A stretch of DNA of 64,000 nucleotides from Pseudomonadales bacterium (GCA_024234325.1 JACKOJ010000003.1:248001-312000); one strand, 5' to 3'; positions 1-8,954 are shown, counted from the stretch's first letter. The notes: generated by a model not told the origin, from the letters alone. Numbers and translations are program-made.

Positions 1-1783
1 CCTCGATATCATCATTTTCAATGCTGTTACGGTGTGGCAGCAGTTCTTCCTCCATGCCCATAATGAAGACGTGAGGAAATTCCAGCCCCTTTGCTGCATG
101 AAGGGTCATGAGCTGAACCTGGTTGTTGATGTCTTCTTCCTCCTGCCGTTCCAGCAGATCGCGAAGAATCAGTTTATTGATCGCGGCTTCAATATCCTCA
201 TCGTCACCCTCTTCATTGCTGAGACTGGTCTGCAGCGAGCTGATCAGCATTTCTACATTGGCGATGGCGCGCTCTGCTGCGGCCTGGGATTTTGCATTCA
301 GATGCAGCCAGCCCTCATAGTCGATATCTGAGAGCATCTCACGGATGGCGGCGATACTGTCGCCGCGTTGAGACTGCTCGCGGATATTGTCCAGCCAGCC
401 AGAAAATTGTTGTAACTTTTCCAGCTTTTTTCCTTCCAGAAACTGGGCAAGCCCAAGCTCGCCACAGGCCTGCAGAAGGGAAATTTCCCTGTCGTTGGCA
501 TAGCTGCTCAGCCCTTCGAGAATGCTCGGACCAATCTTCCGGCGGGGTGTGTTGATGACCCGCAGAAAGGCATTGTCGTCGTCGGGATTGACCAGCAGGC
601 GCAGATAACCCATGAGGTCCTTGATCTCTGCGCGTGCAAAGAAGGAAGTGCCTCCGGTGATCTGGTAGGGAATCTGATTTGCCTGCAGCGCCAGCTCCAG
701 CGCCTTGGCCTGATGGTTGCCGCGGTACAGCACGGCAAAGTCGCGAAAGCGCAGGCGCAGATTCACGCACATGCTCAGTATCTCCAGTGCGATTCTTTCC
801 ACCTCCGCGTCCTGGTTGGAGCAGGACACCACGCGAATCTGTCCGCCGAGCCCGAGTTGACTCCATAGCTTCTTTTCGTAGAGGTGAGGGTTGTTGGCAA
901 TAAGCGTATTGGCTGCACTGAGGATATTGTTATTGGAACGGTAATTCTGCTCAAGCTTGATGAGCTTCAGAGCAGGGTAGTCCTTCTCCAGTTGCATCAT
1001 GTTCTCGGGCTTGGCGCCGCGCCAGGAATAGATGGACTGGTCGTCGTCACCCACCACGGTAAGACCGTTGCGAGGCCCCACCAGAAGTTTCACCAGAAGG
1101 TACTGCCCGGTATTGGTGTCCTGGTATTCGTCCACCAGAAGATAATGAATCCGGTTTTGCCAGCGCTCCAGCACATCGGGATGAGACTGGAACAGCGCAA
1201 CGGGGAGCAGGATCAGGTCATCGAAATCCACTGCATTGAATGCGTTGAGGTGGCGTTGATACTGTGTGTAAACGCGGGAGGCAAAGACTTCCTCCGGTTC
1301 CCGTGCAAGCTTTTCTGCCTGTGCGGGCAGTAGAAGCTGATTTTTCCAGTTTGAGATGGTGTTTTGCAGAAATTTGAGTTGTTCGTCACTAATTTCCGCC
1401 TCTTTATGCAATAGACTCTTGAGCAGGCTAATGCTGTCCTGGCTGTCGAAGATGGAAAAACCGGACTTGAAGCCCAGTTTTGCATGTTCGCGCCGGATAA
1501 TGGTCAGACCCAGGTGGTGAAAGGTAGAGATGGTAAGACCGCGAGTGCTGTTCCCTTCATTCTGACGGGCCAGCAGTGAGATTCGCTCCTTCATTTCCCG
1601 CGCAGCCTTGTTGGTGAAGGTGACCGCCGCCACTTTGTGCGCGGGATAGCCACATTCGTTAATCAGATAACTGATCTTCTGGGTGATGACACTGGTTTTG
1701 CCGCTGCCGGCACCGGCGAGGACAAGCAAGGGAGAACTGATGTACTTCACCGCTTCAAGTTGGCGGGGATTGAGCTTCTTCAC
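1..1783 (-). CDS. rep: ATP-dependent DNA helicase Rep (C-terminus beyond window)
   Basis: UvrD/Rep superfamily 1 helicase, a 3'-5' motor that restarts stalled replication forks. About 594 codons are visible and the reading frame runs off the left edge. The N-terminus reads VKKLNPRQLEAVKYISSPL, followed by Walker A GAGSGKTSVIT, Walker B VDEYQDTN, motif III GDDDQSIYSWRGA, motif IV EQNYRSN, and near the edge LMTLHAAKGLEFPHVF (motif V). The match in order and spacing to Rep (start equivalent to MRLNPGQQ of E. coli) fixes a GTG start at 1783. A UvrD paralogue is less likely because the N-terminal sequence is Rep-like. No frameshift seen. It is divergent from the GGDEF/EAL gene, with 190 bp between them. 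Confidence 0.93.
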   Translation of the reverse strand, partial: MKKLNPRQLEAVKYISSPLLVLAGAGSGKTSVITQKISYLINECGYPAHKVAAVTFTNKAAREMKERISLLARQNEGNSTRGLTISTFHHLGLTIIRREHAKLGFKSGFSIFDSQDSISLLKSLLHKEAEISDEQLKFLQNTISNWKNQLLLPAQAEKLAREPEEVFASRVYTQYQRHLNAFNAVDFDDLILLPVALFQSHPDVLERWQNRIHYLLVDEYQDTNTGQYLLVKLLVGPRNGLTVVGDDDQSIYSWRGAKPENMMQLEKDYPALKLIKLEQNYRSNNNILSAANTLIANNPHLYEKKLWSQLGLGGQIRVVSCSNQDAEVERIALEILSMCVNLRLRFRDFAVLYRGNHQAKALELALQANQIPYQITGGTSFFARAEIKDLMGYLRLLVNPDDDNAFLRVINTPRRKIGPSILEGLSSYANDREISLLQACGELGLAQFLEGKKLEKLQQFSGWLDNIREQSQRGDSIAAIREMLSDIDYEGWLHLNAKSQAAAERAIANVEMLISSLQTSLSNEEGDDEDIEAAINKLILRDLLERQEEEDINNQVQLMTLHAAKGLEFPHVFIMGMEEELLPHRNSIENDDIE

Positions 1784-1973
1784 AGGGTATCGTATGCAGG
1801 CTTGCTGGCATTGGGTTGGGGTGTTCCCTATTATATACAAGCCTGCGCCTTGTGCCTGATCGGATTACATTTATTTCGGTTTGAGGATAGGTCGGAAACC
1901 GGTTTTTCGACTGCAGAAAAAGAGCAAATGTGCCGATAACAATAGCTGAATTGCAAATTTTTGGAGCCCCGCG

Positions 1974-3701
1974 GTGCGGATACTGCTGATTGCAGAACAT
2001 GACGTCGAGTTTCGGCTGGTCGAGCGCCTGCTGAACAGCATTGACGGCACTCCACATCAGCTAAGCTGGTGCCAGGCGGACGTGGGGGCGCTGGCGGCCT
2101 TGCCGGTGTCCTCTTACGAGCTGATCCTGTGGGGGAGGATTTCGGAGGCCCCACTTTCCCGCGCGCTTCTGACAGAACTCAAGCGCCAGCAATCCGCAGT
2201 CCCCGTCATTGCTATTGTTGATCATTTTCCGCCCAATGCTGATCGCGACGCCATTCGCCGTGGCGAATCGGACATCCTGCTGCGCTCCGCGCTCAATGCA
2301 GACATCCTGCAGAGGGCCATTGCCTTCACCTGTGCCAGAAGCACCCCTTCCATCAGGAATATCGAAACCCTGAATGCAGATCCGTTGACGGGGCTGAGCA
2401 ACCGCCAGGAATTCCGCACACAACTGGCCCGTATTCTCGCCGATGCGAAAACATCAGAGTCCGTGGGTTTGATTCTGATAGACGTGGACCAGTTCAAGAA
2501 AGTGAATGCTTCCTACGGCCAGGGAGCAGGTGATGCCCTGATTCAGCTTATTGCCTCTCGCATTCGCGAATCCTTGCGGGAGCCTCTGTGCATGGCCCGC
2601 GTTGGTGGCAACGAGTTTGCGGTGGTTTTTCGCGATGAGCAGGGCCAGGTGGAAACGGAATGCAGGCGCGGCATCGATGATATCGTGCAGTCCATGACGA
2701 AGCCCTTTGCTGTCGCCCAGCATGCCATTCGCATGAATGTCAGTATCGGTGTGGCGCTGAACAAGGAAATTACCATTACGGTGGACGCCCTGCTCGCCAA
2801 TGCCGATGTCGCGATGCGCATTGCCAAGAGTGAGAAAGGCAACAATTTCCAGTTTTACTCACGCGAAATGACCGATGCACAGCAGAAACTGCTGAAGCTG
2901 GAGTCTGAGATTCGCCGCAGCATCCGCAACGAAGAGTTTGAGCTGTACTATCAGCCGCGCATCGACATCAATTCACACAGGATTGTGGGTGCCGAGGGGT
3001 TGGTGCGCTGGAACCACCCGACCCGGGGAGTGTTGCCACCATCCGAATTCATTGCAGTGGCGGAAGATTGCGGTCTGATTGTCCCGCTGGGCTACTGGAT
3101 TATTCATCAGGCCTGCAAGGACCTGAACCGGCTTTCGGAAGTGGGCCATCACGAGCTGCAACTGGCAGTCAACGTCTCGTTCAAACAGTTCCAGGACCGC
3201 AATTTTGTGCAGACGGTTGCCAATATTCTGGGCAATCAGGGCATTACCGAAGGGCGGCTGGAATTTGAGCTGACAGAAACCACCATGATGAGCGAGGGGC
3301 ATGCTGTAGACCAGAGTCTGCGCCGCCTCAGTGAGCTGGGTATCGACATTTCCCTGGATGACTTCGGCACCGGCTACTCCTCTTTCGCCCATATCCAGCG
3401 CCTGCCTATATCAGTGCTCAAGATTGACCGCTCCTTCGTCGGCAGCGTCACCAGCAATGAGGATGATGCCACCATCGTCAAGGCCATCATCAACCTGGCC
3501 CACAGTCTCAATATGCAGGTGATTGCGGAAGGTGCGGAAACTGCCGAACAGGTGGAGTTCCTCAACCAGAATCGTTGTGATCAGGTACAGGGTTTCTACT
3601 TCAGCAAACCCGTCAAGTTTCATGCCCTGCTCGATCTGTTGAACAGCGAATCCGTCTTCTCAGGCGCGGACAGCGCTACCATTCAGAACGTATTGAGCTG
3701 A
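1974..3701 (+). CDS. Pseudo-receiver / GGDEF / EAL protein, probable c-di-GMP phosphodiesterase
   Basis: 575 aa. Residues about 1-120 look like a CheY-type receiver, but the phosphoacceptor position in YELILWGRIS is Trp53 rather than Asp, so phosphorylation is unlikely. Residues about 135-295 are a GGDEF domain with GGNEF (211-215); Asn at the third position should abolish or weaken cyclase activity. Residues about 310-565 are an EAL domain: the signature is EGL (341-343) rather than EAL, but ELTE, DDFGTGYSS (462-470), KIDRSF and the AEGAET region are intact, so phosphodiesterase activity is plausible. GTG start with GGAG seven bases upstream. No membrane segment or signal peptide; predicted cytoplasmic. 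It could be a c-di-GMP phosphodiesterase tuned by GTP binding to the degenerate GGDEF domain. The specific pathway controlled is unknown. Confidence 0.88.
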   Translation: MRILLIAEHDVEFRLVERLLNSIDGTPHQLSWCQADVGALAALPVSSYELILWGRISEAPLSRALLTELKRQQSAVPVIAIVDHFPPNADRDAIRRGESDILLRSALNADILQRAIAFTCARSTPSIRNIETLNADPLTGLSNRQEFRTQLARILADAKTSESVGLILIDVDQFKKVNASYGQGAGDALIQLIASRIRESLREPLCMARVGGNEFAVVFRDEQGQVETECRRGIDDIVQSMTKPFAVAQHAIRMNVSIGVALNKEITITVDALLANADVAMRIAKSEKGNNFQFYSREMTDAQQKLLKLESEIRRSIRNEEFELYYQPRIDINSHRIVGAEGLVRWNHPTRGVLPPSEFIAVAEDCGLIVPLGYWIIHQACKDLNRLSEVGHHELQLAVNVSFKQFQDRNFVQTVANILGNQGITEGRLEFELTETTMMSEGHAVDQSLRRLSELGIDISLDDFGTGYSSFAHIQRLPISVLKIDRSFVGSVTSNEDDATIVKAIINLAHSLNMQVIAEGAETAEQVEFLNQNRCDQVQGFYFSKPVKFHALLDLLNSESVFSGADSATIQNVLS

Positions 3702-3783
3702 CGTCACGCCAGTGGCGGAATCTCGCACTCTGCACTATTAATAAGACAACCCTTTCTTCAGAACGCATTCCAGGGATCGGAAC

Positions 3784-5322
3784 GTGTCACTAGCCATTGT
3801 CTATACCCGGGCCAATGTGGGCGTTGATGCCCCTTTGGTGACGGTGGAAACACATCTGTCCAATGGTTTGCCCAGTCTGACGATTGTGGGTTTGCCGGAG
3901 ACCGCGGTACGCGAGAGTCGGGAGCGGGTTCGCTGTGCGATTCTCAACGCCAACCTTGAATTTCCCGCCCGGCGTATCACGATCAATCTTGCTCCGGCAG
4001 ATCTGCCAAAAAGCGGCGGGCGCTTCGATCTTGCGATTGCGATCAGTATTCTGGCGGCATCAGGGCAGTTGCCCCGGGAGCGCCTGAACACCGTGGAAAT
4101 GCTGGGTGAACTGGCGCTGACTGGAGATATGCGCCCAGTGCACGGGGTGCTACCCGCGCTGCTGGCAGCAAGAGATGCCGGACGCACGCTCGTGCTGCCT
4201 GCGGGGAACCGGGTGGAAACCTCCCTGGTACGCGATGTACAGGCACTCAGTGCGGAGCATCTTCTGCAGGTGTGTGAGTATCTGCAGGCCGGCACTGGGA
4301 TGGAGGCCTGCCGATTCGATGAGCGTGCATCGCAACGCAACAGTGTGTGGGACGCCGGGCGCTACTTGCAGATCAAGGGTCAGGTGCAGGCGAAGCGTGC
4401 GCTCTGTGTGGCCGCGGCTGGCCAGCACAATATACTGTTCGTAGGGCCGCCCGGTACAGGCAAGACCATGTTGGCAAATTCCCTGGTGGAGCTGCTGCCC
4501 TTGCTGGATGAGCGCGCTGCGCTGGAGGCCGCAGCAATCAAATCAATCTCAAACCAGCCAATCGACGCCGAGGAGTGGCGCTGTCCAGTCCTTCGTGCTC
4601 CTCATCACACAGCGACCAATGTCGCGCTGGTGGGCGGGGGGAAGCAGGCAGGTCCGGGAGAGGTCACACTGGCGCATCGAGGGGTATTGTTTCTGGACGA
4701 GTTGACCGAGTTCAGACGCACCGCGCTGGAAGGACTGCGGGAACCCCTGGAGTCTGCCACTATAACGGTCAGTCGGGCGAACTACCGCCTGCAGTATCCA
4801 GCGCACTTCCAGTTAGTGGCGGCGATGAATCCCTGCCCTTGCGGATACTTCGGTGACCCCCAGGGGCGCTGCTCGTGCCCGCCGGAACGCGTGCAGCGTT
4901 ACCTGGAGAAAATTTCGGGTCCCTTGCTGGATCGTATTGATCTCATCGTGGAGGTGCCGCGCATCGCACACGAAGAGCTGCGCGCGCGAACGCCTTCTTC
5001 AGGTCAGCAGAGTGAACCGATGCGGGTCATACGCGAGAACGTACAGGCATGCAGAAATCGTCAGTTCAAACGTTCCGGCAAACTGAATCGTGATCTTACA
5101 ATTGCTGATCTGGAGCGTTTCTGTGGATTGGATCCGGAGTGCGAAGCGCTGCTTCAGCGCGCAGTTAAGGGATTGTCGCTGTCCGCAAGAGCCTGTCACC
5201 GGGTGCTGAAGATAGCGCGTACGATTGCGGATCTGGAGGCGCGCACGAACATCACTCCAGCAGACCTGTCCGAGGCGATCGCCTATCGTCGCCAGGCGCG
5301 CCTGATGAAAACTGGGGCCTGA
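3784..5322 (+). CDS. comM: YifB/ComM family Mg-chelatase-like AAA+ ATPase
   Basis: 512 aa, usual length for YifB/ComM. The N-terminal ChlI-like domain (about 1-165) is followed by an AAA+ core with Walker A GPPGTGKT and Walker B VLFLDELTEF, a cysteine-bearing segment NPCPCGYFGDP and the C-terminal Mg-chelatase lid. ComM in Vibrio and Acinetobacter is a hexameric helicase that drives branch migration during integration of transformed DNA. The family is also present in species not known to be competent, so competence cannot be inferred from this gene alone. GTG start after an AGGGA-like ribosome binding site. It is convergent with ubiK, 34 bp apart. Confidence 0.92.
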   Translation: MSLAIVYTRANVGVDAPLVTVETHLSNGLPSLTIVGLPETAVRESRERVRCAILNANLEFPARRITINLAPADLPKSGGRFDLAIAISILAASGQLPRERLNTVEMLGELALTGDMRPVHGVLPALLAARDAGRTLVLPAGNRVETSLVRDVQALSAEHLLQVCEYLQAGTGMEACRFDERASQRNSVWDAGRYLQIKGQVQAKRALCVAAAGQHNILFVGPPGTGKTMLANSLVELLPLLDERAALEAAAIKSISNQPIDAEEWRCPVLRAPHHTATNVALVGGGKQAGPGEVTLAHRGVLFLDELTEFRRTALEGLREPLESATITVSRANYRLQYPAHFQLVAAMNPCPCGYFGDPQGRCSCPPERVQRYLEKISGPLLDRIDLIVEVPRIAHEELRARTPSSGQQSEPMRVIRENVQACRNRQFKRSGKLNRDLTIADLERFCGLDPECEALLQRAVKGLSLSARACHRVLKIARTIADLEARTNITPADLSEAIAYRRQARLMKTGA

Positions 5323-5356
5323 GGAATCCGATTTTGTGCGAACCCGCAAATACGCT

Positions 5357-5626
5357 TCAAGGCGCCTGGTGTTCCTTCTCAAGCTCGCCAAGGCGGGCTT
5401 CCAGCATGGCGATATCCGCTTCCAGCTCGGTGACCCGTTCCTGTGCACGGCTCAGCGCCGCCTGCTGGGCATCGAACTCTTCCCGTGTTAGCAGGTCGAG
5501 TCTGGAAAAACCTTTCTGCAGCGCAGACGACACCGTCTTTTTAATGTCCTCCCCTGCCGCTTCCGCATGCGGCAGAAGGCGGGAGATTTGCTGGCTGAGG
5601 TCTTCCAGGAAGCGTTTGTCGATCAT
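5357..5626 (-). CDS. ubiK: Ubiquinone biosynthesis accessory factor UbiK (BMFP domain)
   Basis: 89 aa when started at the ATG giving MIDKRFLEDLSQQISRLLP, which aligns with UbiK/YqiC starts and has AGGA upstream; a longer in-frame start exists but adds unrelated residues. The first half is amphipathic with the family DIKKTVSSALQKGFSRLDLL stretch, and residues about 50-85 form a coiled coil (LEADIAMLEARLGELEKE). UbiK binds membranes and UbiJ and is needed for efficient aerobic ubiquinone synthesis. In many gammaproteobacteria it lies near comM, as here. Confidence 0.9.
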   Translation of the reverse strand: MIDKRFLEDLSQQISRLLPHAEAAGEDIKKTVSSALQKGFSRLDLLTREEFDAQQAALSRAQERVTELEADIAMLEARLGELEKEHQAP

Positions 5627-6046
5627 TGGTCGGGTCCTGTGTGCTGATAGTCGGTGAGAGCCAGATTGTATCCCAGAGGGATGAGGGAACAAACGATCGA
5701 AGTGCGCCCAGAAAGAGCAGCGCACAAAAACAAAGCACATATTTTCCTGTTTTCGGGGCACGGACTCAAAAAACGACCCAATACAGTGCATTTTTGCGAA
5801 AAGCACTCTCACGTAACTTCTATGGCTGTAATGAGATGAATTCGTCTCTGAGCATTATCTATTTGTATTTGAACGATATTCTTTGCATTTTTACGGAACT
5901 GAAAAAATAGGCACACATTGTGCTTAGTGCACAGGTGTCCAAAGCGGGAACGTGACCTAGAGAACTAAAACGCACGTCCTGCACGGTACTGAAACCTGCA
6001 TAGCAAGGTGGATCACTTTACTACAACGTCAATGGAGTTACTCGTT
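5627..6046. other. 420-bp divergent intergenic region, no gene recognised
   Basis: This region separates ubiK (leftward) from the TorF porin gene (rightward). The half near the porin is AT-rich, and only short unsupported ORFs are found. The one structured element is a GG-N10-GC sequence at 5910-5923, listed separately. The porin start is preceded by GGAGTTACTCGTT, a good ribosome binding site. The 5' leader of the porin mRNA would be about 110 nt if the sigma-54-like element is used. Confidence 0.6.
5909..5925 (+). promoter_or_regulatory. Candidate sigma-54 promoter for the TorF porin
   Basis: AGGCACACATTGTGCTT has GG at 5910-5911 and GC at 5922-5923 with exactly ten bases between, the invariant spacing of -24/-12 promoters, and GGCAC agrees with the consensus TGGCAC-N5-TTGC. 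The -12 half (GTGC) is a one-base variant. No clear NtrC site was found upstream, so this is weaker than the glnK promoter downstream, but it would give nitrogen co-regulation of porin and glnK-amtB. Confidence 0.4.
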
Positions 6047-6730
6047 ATGAAAAAATTAGCACAAGCATTGTTGACCACAGGTTTGATCACTGCCGCATTC
6101 GCAGCCGAGGCTCAGGAAAGCCCGATCAGCGCGAACGTTGCACTGACTACCGACTACATCTACCGCGGTGTCTCTCAGACCAGCGGCGGTCCTGCTATCC
6201 AGGGTGGTTTCGACTTTGCAAGTGAGTCTGGCTTCTACCTGGGAACCTGGGCGTCCAGTATCACTTTCGATGACAGCATCGAAATCGACTACTACGGCGG
6301 TTTCTCCGGCAGCCTGACTGAAGATGTCGGTTACGACGTGGGCTTCCTGTACTACGACTATCCCGGCATGAGCAGCGACGACTTCCTGGAATTCTACGGC
6401 GTACTGAGCTATGGCGGCCTGTCTGGCTCCATCAACTACTCCGACGATTTCTACGCGGGTGTAGGTCCGGCATGGTTCTACACGCTGGACTACGGCTTTG
6501 ATCTGGGCAATGACGTGGCACTGGGCCTGCACTACGGTCTGCAGACTTATGACACGGCTGTATGGGGCACAGAAGACAGCTACTCCGAGTACAACATCTC
6601 TCTGTCCAAGTCTTACGGCGGCATCGACTTCTCTCTGATGTACACCGACACCGACCTGAGCGATGCCAACTGCGGTGGCTCCTCTGATTGCGATAGCACC
6701 GTGGTGTTCTCCCTCGGCAAGTCGTTCTAA
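6047..6730 (+). CDS. TorF-family putative outer membrane porin
   Basis: 227 aa. The ATG at 6047 gives MKKLAQALLTTGLITAAFAA, a standard signal peptide with cleavage near AEA-QES; an upstream in-frame start would add a leader that spoils the signal peptide. The mature protein consists of alternating short amphipathic strands rich in Tyr, Gly and Asp (DYIYRGVSQTSGGPAIQGG, GFYLGTWASS) and ends in Phe (LGKSF), the usual C-terminal signature of Bam-inserted barrels. This matches the TIGR02001/TorF family, commonly found directly upstream of glnK-amtB in gammaproteobacteria. Its role is unproven; context suggests entry of a nitrogenous solute. It is followed by a rho-independent terminator. Confidence 0.85.
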   Translation: MKKLAQALLTTGLITAAFAAEAQESPISANVALTTDYIYRGVSQTSGGPAIQGGFDFASESGFYLGTWASSITFDDSIEIDYYGGFSGSLTEDVGYDVGFLYYDYPGMSSDDFLEFYGVLSYGGLSGSINYSDDFYAGVGPAWFYTLDYGFDLGNDVALGLHYGLQTYDTAVWGTEDSYSEYNISLSKSYGGIDFSLMYTDTDLSDANCGGSSDCDSTVVFSLGKSF

Positions 6731-6777
6731 TTCTGCCCGGATAGTGCCCACACGCGGTGCTATCGAGGGTTGAAATG

Positions 6778-6813
6778 AAAGGCCCGTAAGCGTGACGTTT
6801 CCGGGCCTTTTTT
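6778..6813 (+). terminator. Rho-independent terminator of the porin gene
   Basis: AAAGGCCCG and CGGGCCTTT form a 9-bp stem around a short loop and are followed by T residues, 47 bp after the porin stop codon. It insulates the porin transcript from the glnK control region. Confidence 0.85.
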
Positions 6814-6892
6814 GTCCCCGCAAGGGCTTTGATCGTGAGTTTTGCGGCTTGAGACGGCGGGTGTGATCGATTGGTGCAACTGGTGGTGCACC

Positions 6893-6907
6893 GCACCAAA
6901 AAGGTGC
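6893..6907 (+). promoter_or_regulatory. NtrC-type binding site upstream of glnK
   Basis: GCACCAAAAAGGTGC is a perfect 5-bp-arm dyad of the NtrC class (GCAC-N7-GTGC). It lies about 100 bp upstream of the -24/-12 element, the usual enhancer distance. Additional GGTGCA half-sites at 6873-6878 and 6885-6890 could form a second, weaker site, giving the tandem arrangement typical of NtrC enhancers. Confidence 0.75.
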
Positions 6908-6992
6908 ATTTTCGCGGGATGTGAAGAAGGATTGGTAGTCAGAATGTGTCCGGGTTCACGTATCTCATTGTTATTTAAACACTTAGTCTTTA

Positions 6993-7008
6993 TGGCACGG
7001 CCCGTGCA
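6993..7008 (+). promoter_or_regulatory. Sigma-54 promoter of glnK-amtB
   Basis: TGGCACGGCCCGTGCA has GG and GC separated by exactly ten bases and matches TGGCAC-N5-TTGCA at all but one position. Transcription would begin near 7019, leaving a leader of about 57 nt before the glnK ATG at 7076. With the NtrC-like dyad upstream this predicts induction under nitrogen limitation. Confidence 0.85.
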
Positions 7009-7075
7009 TAAAGCACTTCCAGGTGTATCTGCACTGAATCGGCGGGGCAGATATTAATAGGTAAGGAGCAATTCT

Positions 7076-7414
7076 ATGAAGTTAGTGACGGCAATCATTA
7101 AGCCTTTCAAATTGGACGATGCCCGTGAAGCGCTATCAGAAATTGGTGTGCAGGGAATCACTGTAACTGAGGTGAAGGGGTTCGGCAGACAGAAGGGGCA
7201 CACAGAGCTGTATCGGGGTGCGGAATACGTAGTTGATTTTCTACCTAAGGTAAAGATTGAAGTAGCGATTGCAGATGATCTGCTCGATCAGACACTGGAA
7301 GCGATCACGAAAGCTGCGAACACCGGCAAGATCGGCGATGGCAAGATCTTCGTTGCTGACCTGCTGCAGGTGATCCGTATTCGAACTGGCGAAACCGGTG
7401 AAGAGGCTGTGTAA
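7076..7414 (+). CDS. glnK: P-II nitrogen regulatory protein GlnK
   Basis: 112 aa, full length. The T-loop contains the uridylylation tyrosine Tyr51 in TELYRGAEYVVDF, and GKIGDGKIFV is the P-II B-loop signature. GlnK binds ATP/ADP and 2-oxoglutarate and, when not uridylylated, plugs AmtB. Linkage to amtB 80 bp downstream and the sigma-54/NtrC control region identify it as GlnK rather than GlnB. The ATG is preceded by AAGGAGCAATTCT. The glnK-amtB gap contains a small inverted repeat (AACCAGG at 7454, CCTGGTT ending 7481). Confidence 0.95.
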   Translation: MKLVTAIIKPFKLDDAREALSEIGVQGITVTEVKGFGRQKGHTELYRGAEYVVDFLPKVKIEVAIADDLLDQTLEAITKAANTGKIGDGKIFVADLLQVIRIRTGETGEEAV

Positions 7415-7494
7415 GGAACCGATCCTGGGGATCACTCTCTAAAACGACTAATTAACCAGGCGGTTCTAAGGGAACCTGGTTTGGAGGTAATAAG

Positions 7495-8757
7495 GTGGAA
7501 GACCAAATTTTTCAACTGCAGTACGCAATCGACACATTCTATTTCCTGGTGTGTGGCGCACTTGTGATGTGGATGGCGGCAGGCTTCTCCATGCTGGAAG
7601 CCGGTCTCGTGCGCTCCAAGAACACGACGGAAATTCTGACCAAGAACGTCGCGCTTTACGCGATTTCCTGCATCATGTACCTGGTCTGCGGTTACGCGAT
7701 CATGTACGGCGGCACAATTTTCCTCTCCGGCATTGAAGGCGGCGACTCTCTGGTAGCAGACGCACTGGCCTCCAAGGCAGAGGAAGGTTTTGATGGTGGC
7801 TCCGTTTACTCCGGCGCGTCTGACTTCTTCTTCCAGGTGGTGTTCGTTGCAACGGCAATGTCCATCGTCTCTGGTGCGGTGGCAGAGCGCATGAAGCTGT
7901 GGGCCTTCCTCATCTTCTCCATCTTCATGACTGGCCTGATTTACCCGATGGAAGGTTCCTGGACCTGGGGTGGCAATGCAGTATTCGGCATGTACACGCT
8001 GGGCGACCTCGGCTTCTCTGACTTCGCGGGTTCAGGCATCGTGCACATGGCAGGTGCTGCAGCAGCGCTGGCGGGTGTTCTCCTGCTGGGTGCTCGTAAG
8101 GGCAAGTACAGCGCCGACGGCAGCATCAAGGCGATCCCGGGTGCAAACCTGCCCCTGGCGACGCTGGGTACCTTCATCCTGTGGATGGGCTGGTTCGGTT
8201 TCAACGGCGGCTCCGTACTGAAGCTGGCCGATATCGGCAACGCCAACGCAGTGGCAATGGTGTTCCTGAACACCAACGCAGCGGCCGCTGGTGGTCTGGT
8301 AGCAGCGCTGATCGTGGCACATGCCCTGTTCGGCAAGGCTGACCTGACCATGGCGCTCAACGGTGCACTGGCCGGTCTGGTGGCAATCACTGCCGAGCCC
8401 TCCACTCCGACTGCTCTGCAGGCGACGATCTTCGGTGCTCTGGGTGGCGTGCTGGTCGTGTTCAGCATCGTGTTCCTGGACAAGATCAAGATCGACGACC
8501 CGGTGGGTGCGATCTCTGTACACGGCGCATGTGGTCTGCTGGGCCTGCTGCTGGTACCGATCACTAACGACGGCGTGTCTTTCTCCGGCCAGATCATTGG
8601 CGCCCTGACAATCTTCATCTGGGTATTCGTCACCAGCTTCATCGTGTGGACGATCCTCAAGATGGTCATGGGTATCCGTGTGACCGAAGAAGAGGAAGAT
8701 CAAGGTGTGGACTTCTCCGAATGTGGCCTGGAAGCCTACCCGGAGTTCACCAAGTAA
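7495..8757 (+). CDS. amtB: Ammonium transporter AmtB
   Basis: 420 aa, Amt/Mep/Rh family, about eleven transmembrane helices. The twin-histidine pore residues are visible in SGIVHMAGAAAALAG and AISVHGACGLLG, and the Phe-gate/Trp-rich segment EGSWTWGGNAVFGM and the family signature DFAGSGIVH are intact. The N-terminus starts directly with the periplasmic end of helix 1 (FQLQYAIDTFYFLV) and lacks the cleavable signal of E. coli AmtB. GTG start with a strong GGAGGT 7 bases upstream. The cytoplasmic tail is short and acidic (EEEEDQGVDFSECG), and GlnK should dock on the cytoplasmic face. It ends 35 bp before a terminator. Confidence 0.95.
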   Translation: MEDQIFQLQYAIDTFYFLVCGALVMWMAAGFSMLEAGLVRSKNTTEILTKNVALYAISCIMYLVCGYAIMYGGTIFLSGIEGGDSLVADALASKAEEGFDGGSVYSGASDFFFQVVFVATAMSIVSGAVAERMKLWAFLIFSIFMTGLIYPMEGSWTWGGNAVFGMYTLGDLGFSDFAGSGIVHMAGAAAALAGVLLLGARKGKYSADGSIKAIPGANLPLATLGTFILWMGWFGFNGGSVLKLADIGNANAVAMVFLNTNAAAAGGLVAALIVAHALFGKADLTMALNGALAGLVAITAEPSTPTALQATIFGALGGVLVVFSIVFLDKIKIDDPVGAISVHGACGLLGLLLVPITNDGVSFSGQIIGALTIFIWVFVTSFIVWTILKMVMGIRVTEEEEDQGVDFSECGLEAYPEFTK

Positions 8758-8792
8758 GACCCCCTGTATTCACAGACTTCAAAGCAAACTTC

Positions 8793-8818
8793 AAGCGCCC
8801 TTCGGGGCGCTTTTTTTT
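8793..8818 (+). terminator. Rho-independent terminator after amtB
   Basis: AAGCGCCC-TTCG-GGGCGCTT with a stable UUCG tetraloop followed by eight T residues. Confidence 0.93.
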
Positions 8819-8954
8819 GCTGGCAAAGAAGGGGTAGGACACCTTGCAGAGGTAGGACGTTGGAGAATATGAGAGCGAGCTTGCCTGCAAACGATCAGAT
8901 CAGCAGCTTCCCCTGGTTTAAATGCCTGCAGGCTGGCTCCAACGGGAAAGAGAA

